From positions 248,001-312,000 of the forward strand of contig NZ_LZYB01000001.1 of assembly GCF_001677335.1 (NCBI RefSeq): DNA of 64,000 nt, given 5' to 3'. A program made the position numbers and the translations under genes. The DNA comes from Erythrobacter dokdonensis DSW-74. GTDB taxonomy: Bacteria > Pseudomonadota > Alphaproteobacteria > Sphingomonadales > Sphingomonadaceae. Below are positions 35,212-44,904 of this stretch, piece by piece. Position 1 is the first letter of the stretch. Each line of letters opens with the position of its first letter. Below the pieces are notes generated by a model. It did not search any database. It had not been told where the DNA came from and saw nothing but the letters and a program-made list of their open reading frames with translations.

Positions 35212-36384
35212 TCAGGCCCGCACGATCCCGGCCAGCGGCGTCGCAGCCCGTCCCGGGAACAGCCGCCCCAGCGCCCGTGCCGGGTCGAGCGAGAAATGCT
35301 CGGCCAGAGCGCCTGCCAGCACGCTTTCGAGCGCGGTGGTGGGCGCAAGGTCGCGGCCTTCGTAAAGCTGGCCTGCAGCCAGGCCCGGCCAGTCGGCAAT
35401 CACTCGCCCGCCGCGCACCCCGCCGCCGAGGATCATCGCCGCTGATGCGGTGCCGTGGTCGGTCCCGCCAGTGCCATTGAGCCGCGCGGTGCGGCCGAAC
35501 TCGGTAGCCACCAGCACCATGGTGTTGCGCCATGCCTCGCCCATGCCCGATTTGTAGGCCGCCAGCAGCGCATCGAGCCCGCGGGCTTGCCGCGCAAAGG
35601 TGCCGCGCTGGTTGGCATGCGTGTCCCAGCCATCGATCTCGATCATCGCGATCCGCGCGCCGCGTTTCCCCTGCATCAGCGAGGCGATAAGCGCGCCGTT
35701 GGCGCTGGCATCGCGCAGGTTCCTGAGACCATCGTCGCCCGCCATCGCGCGGGTTTCGAGCGCGCGCGACCACAGGCCGGCAAGCTCGCTGTCGGCCTCG
35801 TAGAGCGCGCCCACCCGGGCCATGAAATCCTCGCTCGCATCGGGCAGGGCGGAGGGCGCATAGCTCGATACCGGCGCGGCCCCGCGCAGCGCCAGCGGCA
35901 CGGAAGGCGCGACGGCGAGCGCGCGCGGCGCCTCGCCCTTGTGCGCTTCGCCCAGCAGTCCCGCCAGCCGGTTGAGCCAGCCGTCGCGCGTCGCATAGGG
36001 CGCGGTCCCTCCGGTCTCCAGCAGGTTCTGCCCGTCAAAATGCGAGCGTTCCCGATAAGCGGTAGCTGCCGCGTGGACGAACAGCGCTTCGCCTGCCTCG
36101 ACCGCCTTGCCGACCTCGGCAAAGGCCGGATGGAGGGCGAAGAAGCTGCCGATCCGGGGGGCATTGGCATAATCGTCGAGGCTCGCCCCGCGCAGCGCTG
36201 CAAGGCCCGGATCGCCTACCGGCGCGAGCATCGCCATGCCGTCCGCCGCGCCGCGCAGCAGCACGAACAGCAGATTGTGCGTTCCCTGGCCCTGCGCCAG
36301 CGCGATGCGCGGCAGGGCCAGCCCGCTGGCACCCAGCGCGAGCGAACCGGCGAGCAATGTACGGCGATCGAGACGGGTGAGCAT
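35212..36384 (-). CDS. DUF1501 domain-containing Tat-exported protein
   Basis: This is a 390-residue protein with a twin-arginine type N-terminus (LDRRTLLAGSLALGASGLALP), so it is likely exported folded. It belongs to the DUF1501 family, which has an alkaline-phosphatase/sulfatase-like fold (family knowledge). Blocks seen are LLFVLLRGAADGMAML near the start, IEIDGWDTHANQ in the middle and LVATEFGRTARLNGTGGTDHGTA, the metal-site-like stretch. The biochemical function is unknown. It follows the DUF1800 gene by 6 bp, the standard pairing for these two families. Confidence 0.88.
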   Translation of the reverse strand: MLTRLDRRTLLAGSLALGASGLALPRIALAQGQGTHNLLFVLLRGAADGMAMLAPVGDPGLAALRGASLDDYANAPRIGSFFALHPAFAEVGKAVEAGEALFVHAAATAYRERSHFDGQNLLETGGTAPYATRDGWLNRLAGLLGEAHKGEAPRALAVAPSVPLALRGAAPVSSYAPSALPDASEDFMARVGALYEADSELAGLWSRALETRAMAGDDGLRNLRDASANGALIASLMQGKRGARIAMIEIDGWDTHANQRGTFARQARGLDALLAAYKSGMGEAWRNTMVLVATEFGRTARLNGTGGTDHGTASAAMILGGGVRGGRVIADWPGLAAGQLYEGRDLAPTTALESVLAGALAEHFSLDPARALGRLFPGRAATPLAGIVRA

Positions 36385-36390
36385 GTCGGC

Positions 36391-37860
36391 CTACCTCCGC
36401 ATCATTTCAGGGGATACCAGCAGCAGCGCCAGCGCCTGCCGCCCGCTTTCGGCGCGCTTCAGCATGGTGCGCGTGGTGTCGCTCAGGGCATCGGGAAAAG
36501 CGGCTTCGGCGCGGGCGAGGACATCCTCGGCCGGCGCGCCCTGCGCCATGCGCTCGGCCAGTTCGACCCGCCGCAGTAGCACGTCGGGCGCGGCCCAGCT
36601 GGCTGCGATATCGTCATAGCCGGCAGGCGAGGGCGCGCGCCAGGGCGACTGGCCAAGCTCGTTCAGCACCCGCGCGATGCGCTGCGGCGGCAAGGCATCC
36701 ATGCCCGAAAGACGCGCGGCGGCGATGAACCATTCGAACGGCGTGCGGAACTTGACCGGGCCGGGCACCCAGACTTCGGGCGCGGCAATCAGAGTGCGGG
36801 TGAGGCTCGCCAGATCCCCGCCGGTCTTCAGGAAATCGGCCTCCAGCCGGGCGACAAGGCTGGCGGGCGGCGTGTCTCCGCCGAAATGCCGCGCGAGCTT
36901 GCTGGCGATGTGCCGTGCGGTCGCCGGATGCGCGGCGAGATCATCGAGCACCGCCAGCGCCTGGTCCGGCCCGCCGGCGGCATAGCGGCGGCCCATGATC
37001 TGCCGCGACCCCGGCTCGTGCGCCAGAGCGACAAACGCCGCGCCATTGGGCTGATCTTCGGCAAAACGCCCGACCCGCCCGATCCCCGGCACTGTCCATC
37101 CGGTCAGCGCGCGGGCGAGCTCGGTCACGTCGGCCTGTGAATAGCCGCCGTCCACGCCCAGCGTGTGCAGCTCGAGAATTTCGCGCGCGAGGTTCTCGTT
37201 AAGACCGCCGCGCCTGCCTGCCTGCGCTGCCCGCCGCCCGCGCCGCTGCTGGAACGGCGATCCCGGTCCGGTCGACTGGAACTGGTCGAGATAGAGCAGC
37301 ATTGCGGGATGCAATGCAGCCGCCTTGAGCATGTCGGAAAAACGGCCCAGCACATGCGGGCGGATCGCCGCGAATTCGTGCGGCCCGGCTTCGAACTGGG
37401 TGCCGGGCTTGCCGACCGAGACGCTGAAATGGTTGGACCAGAAATGCACCAGCCGCTCGACCATCGGGGCGGGGCTGGCGGTAGCGACATTCACCCGCAC
37501 GGCCAGATCGTCGATCAGCACGCGTCGCGCTTCGAGAAACTTCGCGCGATATTCGGGCGGCAGGCCGGCGAGTGCGGCGGCGCGGGGGTTATCCTGTGCC
37601 ATGTCGTTCATCGGGCCTGCCATGACCGTCCCGCCCATGCCCGTCTTGCCAGCCTGCTGCATCTCTCGTCGCAGGCTCCGCAGCAATTCCAGCATCTCGC
37701 CGGTCTTGCCGCGGGTCCCTGCTCGCGCTGCTATGGTGCGCGGGGCCGGATCATAGGCATCCAGCTGGCGCAGGAGATAGGTCTGCGGATCGCCGGGGGG
37801 CTGCTCGCCACGCGCAAGCCCATAGCCGAAGCGGTTTAGGGCAATGCTGACCGGACTCAT
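36391..37860 (-). CDS. DUF1800 domain-containing protein
   Basis: This is a 489-residue DUF1800 family protein. It shows the family blocks ALNRFGYGLARGE at the N-terminus, ERLVHFWSNHFSVS (about 134-147), NENLAREILELHTLGVDGGYSQADV (about 220-245) and the C-terminal RIARVLNELGQSPWRAPSPAGY. Function is unknown. The family is almost always encoded next to a DUF1501 protein, as here (6-bp spacing). No clear signal peptide is seen at the annotated start. The pair is probably one functional unit. Confidence 0.88.
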   Translation of the reverse strand: MSPVSIALNRFGYGLARGEQPPGDPQTYLLRQLDAYDPAPRTIAARAGTRGKTGEMLELLRSLRREMQQAGKTGMGGTVMAGPMNDMAQDNPRAAALAGLPPEYRAKFLEARRVLIDDLAVRVNVATASPAPMVERLVHFWSNHFSVSVGKPGTQFEAGPHEFAAIRPHVLGRFSDMLKAAALHPAMLLYLDQFQSTGPGSPFQQRRGRRAAQAGRRGGLNENLAREILELHTLGVDGGYSQADVTELARALTGWTVPGIGRVGRFAEDQPNGAAFVALAHEPGSRQIMGRRYAAGGPDQALAVLDDLAAHPATARHIASKLARHFGGDTPPASLVARLEADFLKTGGDLASLTRTLIAAPEVWVPGPVKFRTPFEWFIAAARLSGMDALPPQRIARVLNELGQSPWRAPSPAGYDDIAASWAAPDVLLRRVELAERMAQGAPAEDVLARAEAAFPDALSDTTRTMLKRAESGRQALALLLVSPEMMRR

Positions 37861-37950
37861 GACTCCCCTTTCCCGGCTGCTGCGCGGTTTGCTTGCTCTT
37901 GTGCCTCCAAACGCAGCGCGTGCGCGTACCCTTCGCGCGGCTCCGAGTTT

Positions 37951-39894
37951 TTACGGCTCGACGATGGCAAAGCCCTGCGGCATCGGATCGAGTGCATCGA
38001 CCAGCGCCTGCATCGCGGCCGCATCGCCTTCGACCTGAAGCCCGGCACCCTGCATCATCGCCACCGGCTGCTTGAGAAACAGTAGCGCCAGCAGCAGCGC
38101 GCGCGGACCGCGCAGGGTGACATCGGGCTGCACCGGAAGCGAACCGACCCGCCCGATCATCACCCTGCCATTGGCCTCGATCACGGCCCGTTCCTTGCGG
38201 TCGGTAAGCTCGATGGCGATGGTCAGCCGCCGCGCGCCGAAGCGTTCGGGGGCAAAGCGGGTTGCCGCCGAATCGAGCAGTTCCTGTGTCGCCACGCCCG
38301 CGATCAGATCGGTGCTCTGGGTCGCCGCCCGGCGCGCGCCCGCGCCGCGCAGGTCGGCAGCCGCTGCAAGAAACTGGTTGCGCCAGATCGCGCTCTCCGC
38401 CTGATAGCCCTGCTGTTCGTAACTTTCCGCCAGCATCGCGCGCGCTGCGGCGTTGCCGGGCTCTGCAAAGACAAGGTTCTGGAGCAGGTCGGACGACCAG
38501 CGATAATCGCCCCCTGCCATGGCATTGCGGGCAAGCGCCAGCACCCGTTCAGCGCCGCCCATGGCGTCGATCATGCGCAGCGCACGCTCTACCGGCGGAT
38601 GCGCGTTGAGGTTGGCGGGCACCGCATCATACCAGCCCAGATAGAACTGGTAGATCGCCTTCGCATTGTGGCTGTAGGTGCCGTAATAGCCGTGGGTCGA
38701 CCACTCCGCGCCCAGATCGTCGGGCAGGCTGAGGCCTTCCGCGATTTCGGCCATCGTCTCGCCGCGGTTCATGCGGCGCACGGTCTGGTCGTGGAGATAG
38801 CGGTAATTGTCGCGCTGCGCCGTGAGCCATGCCGTCCCTTCCGCCCGCCCGAAGATCGGCCAGCAATGGCTGGAGATGACCCTGTCGCTTTGCGGGGCAT
38901 AGCGGATCGCCGCCTCATCGAGATAATGCGCCCAGGCCCGCGCATCGCGCACCTTGGCCCCGCGCGGGGTGAGGATGTTGTGCATGGTGCAGGTCGCGAT
39001 CTCGGCGGCGAGGAAGGTCCTTTCGGGCGCGATGAAGACGTTGAATTCCGCCGGGGCCTCGGACCCCGAGACGATCTGGAATTCGAGCGCCACGCCGTCC
39101 ACCATCCGCGTCTCTCCGGTCGCGGCGATAGTATCGGTCGGCGCGATCAGCGACAGTGTTCCGCCCGAAACCGCCATGCCGATGCCGCTGCCCATCTGCC
39201 CCTGCGGGCCCGGCGTCATGCCGGTGGCAAACTGGTAGGCCGCGCGCCGCAGCATCGCGCCCCCGGCCATGATGTTTTCAGACGTGGCCTCTTCCATGAA
39301 GCCGTCCGGCGCGAGCACCGCGACGCGGCCTGCCGCCGCATCGCCCGCATCGATCACACCGCGCACGCCGCCGAAATGGTCGGCATGGCTGTGCGAATAG
39401 ATCACCGCGCTGACTGGCCGTTCGCCCAGCTCGCGGTTGACCAGCGCCATCGCCGCCTTGGCCGTCTCGACACTGGTGAGCGGGTCGATCACGATCCAGC
39501 CGGTCTGGCCCCGGATAATCGTCATGTTGGCGAGATCGAAGCCGCGCACCTGCCAGATATTGTCGGTGACGCGGTAAAGCCCGTGGTGCTTGAGGTGGCG
39601 CATGTGCCGCCACAGGCTGGGATGGACGCTCGCCGGAGCAGGGCCATCGACAAAGCCATAGGCATCGAGGTTCCAGACCGGCTCTCCGGCGAGATTGCGG
39701 ATGACGGGATCGGGCAGGGTGGCGATGAATCCGCGGGTGACGAAATCGCCGTCGCGCGCGCCTTCGGGCGGGAGCGTGCTGGCGGCTGCTTCCTGCGCGT
39801 CGCGGGTGGCGGCCGAGGGCGCGGTCTGCGCCGTCACGCTGCCTGAAATCATCAACCCAAGCGCGGCACCCATCGCCGCAACCGTTCTGCGCAT
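37951..39894 (-). CDS. Alkyl/aryl-sulfatase of the metallo-beta-lactamase fold (SdsA1-like)
   Basis: This is a 647-residue exported enzyme with a signal peptide ending near VTAQ (23). The zinc motif is SHSHADH (His168, His170, Asp172, His173), followed by the alkyl-sulfatase dimerisation domain and an SCP2-like C-terminal domain (about 530-647), the full SdsA1/BDS1 layout. These enzymes hydrolyse primary alkyl sulfates such as dodecyl sulfate with inversion, releasing sulfate and the alcohol. It stands alone in its transcription context, between DUF1800 and a nitroreductase on the same strand, with 90-100 bp gaps. Confidence 0.93.
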   Translation of the reverse strand: MRRTVAAMGAALGLMISGSVTAQTAPSAATRDAQEAAASTLPPEGARDGDFVTRGFIATLPDPVIRNLAGEPVWNLDAYGFVDGPAPASVHPSLWRHMRHLKHHGLYRVTDNIWQVRGFDLANMTIIRGQTGWIVIDPLTSVETAKAAMALVNRELGERPVSAVIYSHSHADHFGGVRGVIDAGDAAAGRVAVLAPDGFMEEATSENIMAGGAMLRRAAYQFATGMTPGPQGQMGSGIGMAVSGGTLSLIAPTDTIAATGETRMVDGVALEFQIVSGSEAPAEFNVFIAPERTFLAAEIATCTMHNILTPRGAKVRDARAWAHYLDEAAIRYAPQSDRVISSHCWPIFGRAEGTAWLTAQRDNYRYLHDQTVRRMNRGETMAEIAEGLSLPDDLGAEWSTHGYYGTYSHNAKAIYQFYLGWYDAVPANLNAHPPVERALRMIDAMGGAERVLALARNAMAGGDYRWSSDLLQNLVFAEPGNAAARAMLAESYEQQGYQAESAIWRNQFLAAAADLRGAGARRAATQSTDLIAGVATQELLDSAATRFAPERFGARRLTIAIELTDRKERAVIEANGRVMIGRVGSLPVQPDVTLRGPRALLLALLFLKQPVAMMQGAGLQVEGDAAAMQALVDALDPMPQGFAIVEP

Positions 39895-39994
39895 ATCCCT
39901 CTCCCCGTTTGTCCCCCCGCCGTGATGCCCGCGCGGGCGAGGGGATTCAAGCGGGGATGCGGCAATCGGGAATCGGGCAAGCCGTCCGTGAGCC

Positions 39995-40687
39995 TCAGTC
40001 GAAGCCGACGAAGCGCGCCGCTTCGCTTACTTCGCGGCGGGTGATCTTCACCGGGTTCGCCGGAAAGTCGGGATCGGGCCAACCCATCGCCACGGCCTTC
40101 ATGATCACCTGATCCTCGGGGATGCCGGCATGTTCGCGCACCACCGGCGATTGCATGATGCCTTGCGAATTGATCACGCAGCCCAGCCCTTTGCTCCACG
40201 CGGCGTTGACCAGCGCCGTGGTCACCGCGCCGCAATCGAACACGGTGTCGTCGGCGTCGGACAATTCCTTGTCGTAGGTGACAATCACGCACACCGGCGC
40301 ATCGAACTGGCGGAAGCCGCGCAGCACCCAGTCCTGGCGCGCTTCCTTGTCGTCGCGCCCGATGCCCATCGCTTCGAACAGCTGGATCGCGCAGCCCACC
40401 TGCCGGTCACGGTGGACGCCCTGGAACGGGTGGCCTTTGCGGAACTCGCGGCTATCGGGCTCGCCTGCGAGAATGCGTTCGGTGTTGCCCTTGCGGATGC
40501 GATCGAGCGGTTCGCCGGTGATCACGTGGAAGTGATAGGGCTGGGTGTTCATCGAGGAAGGCGAACGCATCGCCATTGCCAGCACCTCCTCGATCAGCGC
40601 GCGCGGGACGGGCTTGTCGAGATAGCCGCGGATGCTGCGCCGCCCGAGGACGACTTCGGCATAGGTCTGGTCAGGCGTGCCGCCCAT
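39995..40687 (-). CDS. Nitroreductase family protein
   Basis: This is a 230-residue FMN-dependent oxidoreductase. The RRSIRGYLDKPVPRALIEEVL opening (about 16-36) and PSSMNTQPYHFHVI (about 43-56) build the FMN site, and the central GAVTTALVNAAWSKGLGCVINSQG is typical of the family. It probably reduces quinones or nitro compounds with NAD(P)H. It differs clearly from the shorter RutE-like nitroreductase at 12406. No neighbour indicates a pathway. Confidence 0.9.
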   Translation of the reverse strand: MGGTPDQTYAEVVLGRRSIRGYLDKPVPRALIEEVLAMAMRSPSSMNTQPYHFHVITGEPLDRIRKGNTERILAGEPDSREFRKGHPFQGVHRDRQVGCAIQLFEAMGIGRDDKEARQDWVLRGFRQFDAPVCVIVTYDKELSDADDTVFDCGAVTTALVNAAWSKGLGCVINSQGIMQSPVVREHAGIPEDQVIMKAVAMGWPDPDFPANPVKITRREVSEAARFVGFD

Positions 40688-40770
40688 TGTTCTCTCCCGA
40701 ATCTGTGTTCGGGAGCGGACTAGCCCAGCCGCGCGCTGTCACAAAGTCCGCTACGGCAAGGCGAGGGCGA

Positions 40771-41991
40771 TCAGGCCGCCTGACGCAGTTCCAGCTCCAG
40801 CCGGTCCCAGATTTCGACCAGCGCACTCGTCAGCTCGTCCATCATCGCCTCGGTATGATGCGGCCCCGGGGTGAACCGCAGGCGCTCGGTGCCGCGCGGC
40901 ACGGTGGGGAAGTTGATCGGCTGCACATAGACGCCGTATTCGGCCAGCAGGATGTCGCTGATGCGCTTTGCCTTGACCGGGTCGCCGACCATCAGCGGCA
41001 CGATGTGGGTGACCGAATCCATCACCGGAAGGCCGGCCTCGGCGAATTTCAGCTTGAGCAGGGCGGCGGCGCGCGCTTGCGCATTGCGCTCGGCGCTGCT
41101 CGCTTTGAGGTGCCGCACCGAAGCCAGCACGCCCGCCACCAGCACCGGCGAGAGCGAGGTCGTGAAGATGAAGCCCGGCGCATAGGAGCGGATGCAGTCC
41201 ACCACCTTTGAGGACGCCGCGATATAGCCGCCCATCACGCCGAAGGCCTTGCCCAGCGTGCCTTCGATGATGTCGATGCGGTGCGCGGCATTATCGCGCT
41301 CCGAAATCCCGCCGCCGCGCGCGCCGTACATGCCGACCGCGTGAACCTCGTCGATATAGGTCAGCGCGTTGTATTTCTCGGCCAGGTCGCAGATCGCGTG
41401 GATCGGGGCGACGTCGCCCTCCATCGAATAGACGCTTTCAAAGGCGATCAGCTTGGGGGTGTCGGGGTCTTCGGCGGCCAGAAGCTGCTCCAGATGCGCC
41501 ACGTCATTGTGGCGGAACACGCGCTTTTCGCAGCCCGAATTGCGGATGCCGGCGATCATGCTGGCGTGGTTCAGCGCGTCGGAGAAGATCACGCAGCCCG
41601 GCAGCAGCTTGGCGAGCGTCGACAGGGTCGCATCGTTCGAGACATATCCGCTCGTGAACAGCAGCGCCGCGTCCTTGCCGTGCAGGTCGGCCAGTTCGGC
41701 TTCCAGCTCGACATGCAGGTGGGTGTTGCCGCCGATGTTGCGGGTGCCGCCCGATCCGGCGCCGACATCATGCAGCGCGGCTTCCATCGCGCCGATCACC
41801 TTTTCGTGCTGGCCCATGCACAGGTAATCGTTGGAACACCACACGGTGATCGGCTTGGGGCCGTTATGGCCGTGGAAACAGCGGGCGTTGGGAAAGGCGC
41901 CCTTGTTGCGCATGATGTCGATGAAGACGCGGTAGCGGCCTTCCTCATGCAGGCGGTCGATCGCCTGGTCGAAGATCTGATCGTAATTCAC
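40771..41991 (-). CDS. hemA: 5-aminolevulinate synthase
   Basis: This PLP enzyme of the Shemin (C4) pathway condenses glycine and succinyl-CoA to 5-aminolevulinate, the first step of heme (and, in phototrophs, bacteriochlorophyll) synthesis. It has 406 residues. The PLP lysine is Lys248 in [13 protein letters not shown], the same number as in the Rhodobacter enzyme, and [10 protein letters not shown] supplies the cofactor aspartate (214). A CP-like heme-binding motif is not evident near the start. The C4 pathway is a hallmark of alphaproteobacteria. The 167-bp upstream region separates it from murI. Confidence 0.96.
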   Translation of the reverse strand: MNYDQIFDQAIDRLHEEGRYRVFIDIMRNKGAFPNARCFHGHNGPKPITVWCSNDYLCMGQHEKVIGAMEAALHDVGAGSGGTRNIGGNTHLHVELEAELADLHGKDAALLFTSGYVSNDATLSTLAKLLPGCVIFSDALNHASMIAGIRNSGCEKRVFRHNDVAHLEQLLAAEDPDTPKLIAFESVYSMEGDVAPIHAICDLAEKYNALTYIDEVHAVGMYGARGGGISERDNAAHRIDIIEGTLGKAFGVMGGYIAASSKVVDCIRSYAPGFIFTTSLSPVLVAGVLASVRHLKASSAERNAQARAAALLKLKFAEAGLPVMDSVTHIVPLMVGDPVKAKRISDILLAEYGVYVQPINFPTVPRGTERLRFTPGPHHTEAMMDELTSALVEIWDRLELELRQAA

Positions 41992-42158
41992 GCGCGTCTC
42001 TTTGTCTCGCGGGCGGGGATGGTTCCGGTGCCTTGGAATGCCCGGCCGATGGTCCCATAACCCGAAAACCGGGGGAAAGTTTCGCGGTTATCTAGGTAAG
42101 GGTGATCGGTTTGACCACCCGCGATCTTTGCGATTCGCTCGCAGCGCAACGGGATCGC

Positions 42159-42962
42159 TCAGAAGATCTCTGGCGGCGCAAACCCGCGTGCGGCGAGCGC
42201 GGCTTCGAGCCCGGCCGCACCGGCCATCGGCCCGGTGACAATGAAGCGATTGGGGCCGCTGGCAGCGAAGCTCTGCCCTGACAGCAGGTGCGCGATGCGC
42301 CGCGCGATGCCTTGCGCTCCGTCCACCTGCCGCACTCCAGGCCCGAAAGCCTCGCCCAGTTCCCCGGCCAGCAGCGGGAAGTGAGTGCAGGCGAGCACCA
42401 GCGTATCGATTTGCGCGTCACCGGCCATCGCGGTGAGCCGGTCATGCACATCCGCGATCACTGCCGGATCGACCGGCTGGCCGCGCAGCTTGGCCTCGGC
42501 CGCCTCGACCAGCCCCGGCGCGGCTATGCGCAGCAGGCGCTTGCCCTCGGCAAACTCGCGTTCGAGTTCGTCGACATAGGCCTGCCGGATCGTCGCCTCG
42601 GTGCCGACAAGGCCGATGGTGCCGCTCTGCGTCAGCGCGGCGGCGGGCTTGATCGCCGGGACCGTGCCGACCACCGGGATCTCCAGCACATCGCGCACCA
42701 TGCCCAAGGCGATGGTTGAGGCGGTGTTGCAGGCGATGCAGGCAAGGCGCGGCTGGTAGCGCTCGGCCATCCGGCCCAGCAGCCCGGCCACGCGCGCGGC
42801 GATCTGCGCCTCGGTCTTGGTGCCATAGGGCAGGCCTGCAAGGTCGGAGGCGTAGATCACCGGGGCATCGGGCAGGACGTCGCGCAGCGCGTCGTAAACG
42901 GTGAGGCCACCGACGCCGGAATCGAACAGCAGGATGGGGGAGGATTTGTCCAAGTCTCTCAA
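42159..42962 (-). CDS. murI: Glutamate racemase MurI
   Basis: MurI is a cofactor-independent racemase that makes D-glutamate for peptidoglycan. It has 267 residues. Both catalytic cysteines are present in their motifs, IACNTAST (about 76-83) and LACTHFPLL (about 191-199). The opening LLFDSGVGGLTV is typical. It is divergent from plsY, with a REP-like inverted pair between the two genes. Confidence 0.95.
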   Translation of the reverse strand: MRDLDKSSPILLFDSGVGGLTVYDALRDVLPDAPVIYASDLAGLPYGTKTEAQIAARVAGLLGRMAERYQPRLACIACNTASTIALGMVRDVLEIPVVGTVPAIKPAAALTQSGTIGLVGTEATIRQAYVDELEREFAEGKRLLRIAAPGLVEAAEAKLRGQPVDPAVIADVHDRLTAMAGDAQIDTLVLACTHFPLLAGELGEAFGPGVRQVDGAQGIARRIAHLLSGQSFAASGPNRFIVTGPMAGAAGLEAALAARGFAPPEIF

Positions 42963-42964
42963 AT

Positions 42965-43055
42965 CCGTTCGCCCCGAGCTTGTCGAAGGGCCGTTTTTCT
43001 CTAGTTAGAGTCCGCTAGAAGAAGTGCGGTGCTTCCACAAGCTCAGCACCAACGG
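42965..43055. repeat. REP-like inverted pair between murI and plsY
   Basis: CCGTTCGCCCCGAGCTTGTC followed by GAAGGGC (42965-42991) recurs in inverse orientation at 43029-43055. The inverse copy reads CCGTTGGTGCTGAGCTTGTG followed by GAAGCAC. The two 27-bp copies agree at most positions and are separated by 37 bp. The core GAGCTTGTCGAAG is a common dispersed element in sphingomonad genomes (recalled). A further core, GCTTGTCGAAGGG, occurs at 55956-55968 near era. Such pairs can fold into a hairpin and may act as a bidirectional transcription or mRNA boundary. Confidence 0.65.
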
Positions 43056-43065
43056 GAAGGGCTCT

Positions 43066-43647
43066 ATGGATTTCGTTTTCGCCGCCGTGCTCGGCTTTCT
43101 GCTCGGCTCCATCCCCTTCGGCCTGATCCTGACCCGCGCGGCGGGACTGGGCGACGTGCGGAACATCGGCAGCGGGAGCATCGGGGCGACGAATGTGCTG
43201 CGCACCGGCAACAAGGGGCTGGCAGCGGCGACCGTGCTGCTCGATGCGGCGAAGGCGGTGGTGCCGATCCTGATCGCGGGCGCGCTGTGGAGCGGCACCG
43301 AAGGCGTGGCGGCGGTCGCCGCGGTGGCCGGGCACTGCTTCACGCCCTGGCTGAAGTTCAAGGGCGGCAAGGGCTTTGCCAGCGCCGCCGGCGCGCTCGG
43401 CGCATTGGCTTTCCCCGCGTTCTTTGTGTGCGCGATGATCTGGGTGGCGAGCCTCGCGATCAGCCGGATTTCCTCCGTCTCCTCGCTGGTCAGCGTCATC
43501 GCCGCGCCGCTGGTGGCGTGGGGCATGGGCTTTGCGCAGATCATCGCCCCGCTGATTGCGATTGCCGCGATCGTGATCGTCCAGCACCGCGCCAATATCT
43601 CCCGGCTGATGCGCGGGGAGGAGCCGAAGGTGGGGGGCGGAACATGA
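43066..43647 (+). CDS. plsY: Glycerol-3-phosphate acyltransferase PlsY
   Basis: PlsY is an inner-membrane enzyme that transfers the acyl group of acyl-phosphate to glycerol-3-phosphate, starting phospholipid synthesis. It has 193 residues from the ATG at 43066, preceded by GGGAAGG. It is built almost entirely of membrane segments. The three signature loops are GSIPFGLILTR, GSGSIGATNVLRTG (with the acyl-phosphate-binding serine) and KFKGGKGFASAAG. The open frame from 43024 overlaps the REP element and is not used. Confidence 0.95.
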   Translation: MDFVFAAVLGFLLGSIPFGLILTRAAGLGDVRNIGSGSIGATNVLRTGNKGLAAATVLLDAAKAVVPILIAGALWSGTEGVAAVAAVAGHCFTPWLKFKGGKGFASAAGALGALAFPAFFVCAMIWVASLAISRISSVSSLVSVIAAPLVAWGMGFAQIIAPLIAIAAIVIVQHRANISRLMRGEEPKVGGGT

Positions 43648-43663
43648 CGGCGGACGCCATCTG

Positions 43664-44815
43664 ATGGAGCAACAGGGGTCGCAGCCGATGCTCTCGAAGT
43701 CCGAACTGACGCAGGCCGAAGCCTTTGCGCGCATCCGCCTGCTGCGTTCGCCCAATATCGGCCCGGTGAGCTATCGCCAGCTCATCGCCCGCTTCGGCAG
43801 CGCGGGCGCGGCGCTGGATGCGCTGCCTGATCTCGCCAGCCGGGGCAGGGGCCCATACCGCCCGGCCAGCGCGGATAGCATCGAGCGCGAGGTGCTGGCG
43901 GTGCGCGCAGCTGGCGCGCGTTACCTGTTCCACGACCAGCCCGATTATCCCGTGCTGCTGGGCGAACTCGATTCAGCGCCGCCGATCGTTACCTGCCGGG
44001 GCAGGCTGGCGCTGGCATCCCAACCCTGCGTCGCGCTGGTCGGCGCGCGCAACGCCAGCGCTGCGGCGGTCAAGCTGGCCCGCGATTTCGCTTCCGGCCT
44101 TGCCGAGGCGGGCTTCACCGTCGTCTCCGGCCTTGCGCGCGGCATCGACGGCGCGGCGCATGAGGGCGCGTTTCCCGCGACCATCGGCGTGATCGCCAGC
44201 GGGATCGACATCACCTATCCCCCGCAACACGCCGAATTGCAGGAACGCATCGCCAGCAAAGGCCTGCTGATCGCCGAACAGCCCCCCGGCACCGAGCCGC
44301 GCGGGCGGCATTTCCCCTCAAGGAACCGCATTATCGCAGGGCTCGCGCTCGGTACGCTGGTGGTCGAGGCCGCGCCGCAATCGGGCAGCCTCATCACCGC
44401 GCGGCTGGCGGGCGAAGCGGGGCGCGAGGTCATGGCGATCCCCGGCTCCCCGCTCGATGCGCGGGCGCTGGGCTGCAACCAGCTGATCCGCGAAGGTGCG
44501 GTGCTGGTGCAGACGCCCGAGGAGGTGGTGGAACTGCTCCAGAGCTTCACCGGAGCGCCGCGCTCGCGCTTCAGGGTCAGCGATGGGGCGGCCGATTTCG
44601 ATTATTCCGAACTCGCCAAGCTCGACTGGGGCGAGGCGCGTGCCGATCTGTCGCGCGATGTCGGGTGCCTGCTTACCAACGCGCCCGTCACCATTGATGA
44701 ACTGGTCCGGCAATCGGGCGCGAGCCCTGCACAAGTCAACATGGCGCTGCTCGAAATGGAGCTGGCCGGTGAACTGGTGCGCGAATCCGACGGCACGGTG
44801 CGGCTGGCAAGCTAG
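43664..44815 (+). CDS. dprA: DNA-processing protein DprA
   Basis: DprA loads RecA on incoming single-stranded DNA during transformation. It has 383 residues from the ATG at 43664; the ATG at 43688 would give the more usual MLSKSELTQAEAFARIRLL start. The Rossmann-like core has ALVGARNASA (about 125-134), SGLARGIDGAAHEGA and RNRIIAGLALGTLVVEA. A C-terminal winged-helix domain (about 315-380) is present, as in most Gram-negative DprA proteins. It is 16 bp after plsY and 89 bp before topA. Confidence 0.93.
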   Translation: MEQQGSQPMLSKSELTQAEAFARIRLLRSPNIGPVSYRQLIARFGSAGAALDALPDLASRGRGPYRPASADSIEREVLAVRAAGARYLFHDQPDYPVLLGELDSAPPIVTCRGRLALASQPCVALVGARNASAAAVKLARDFASGLAEAGFTVVSGLARGIDGAAHEGAFPATIGVIASGIDITYPPQHAELQERIASKGLLIAEQPPGTEPRGRHFPSRNRIIAGLALGTLVVEAAPQSGSLITARLAGEAGREVMAIPGSPLDARALGCNQLIREGAVLVQTPEEVVELLQSFTGAPRSRFRVSDGAADFDYSELAKLDWGEARADLSRDVGCLLTNAPVTIDELVRQSGASPAQVNMALLEMELAGELVRESDGTVRLAS

Positions 44816-44904
44816 GCTTTCCGCTTGCACAAGCCGCTTGACGGCATAAGAAGTGCGGCCCCACCCTCGCGCGTACACACGTAAGGGACACCTCCATAGC
44901 CGCC

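Noticed and set aside
40771-42158. Start of a photosynthesis gene cluster around hemA
   Set aside because: Although hemA can be linked to bacteriochlorophyll genes, no bch, puf or crt gene lies on either side; the neighbours are a nitroreductase and murI.
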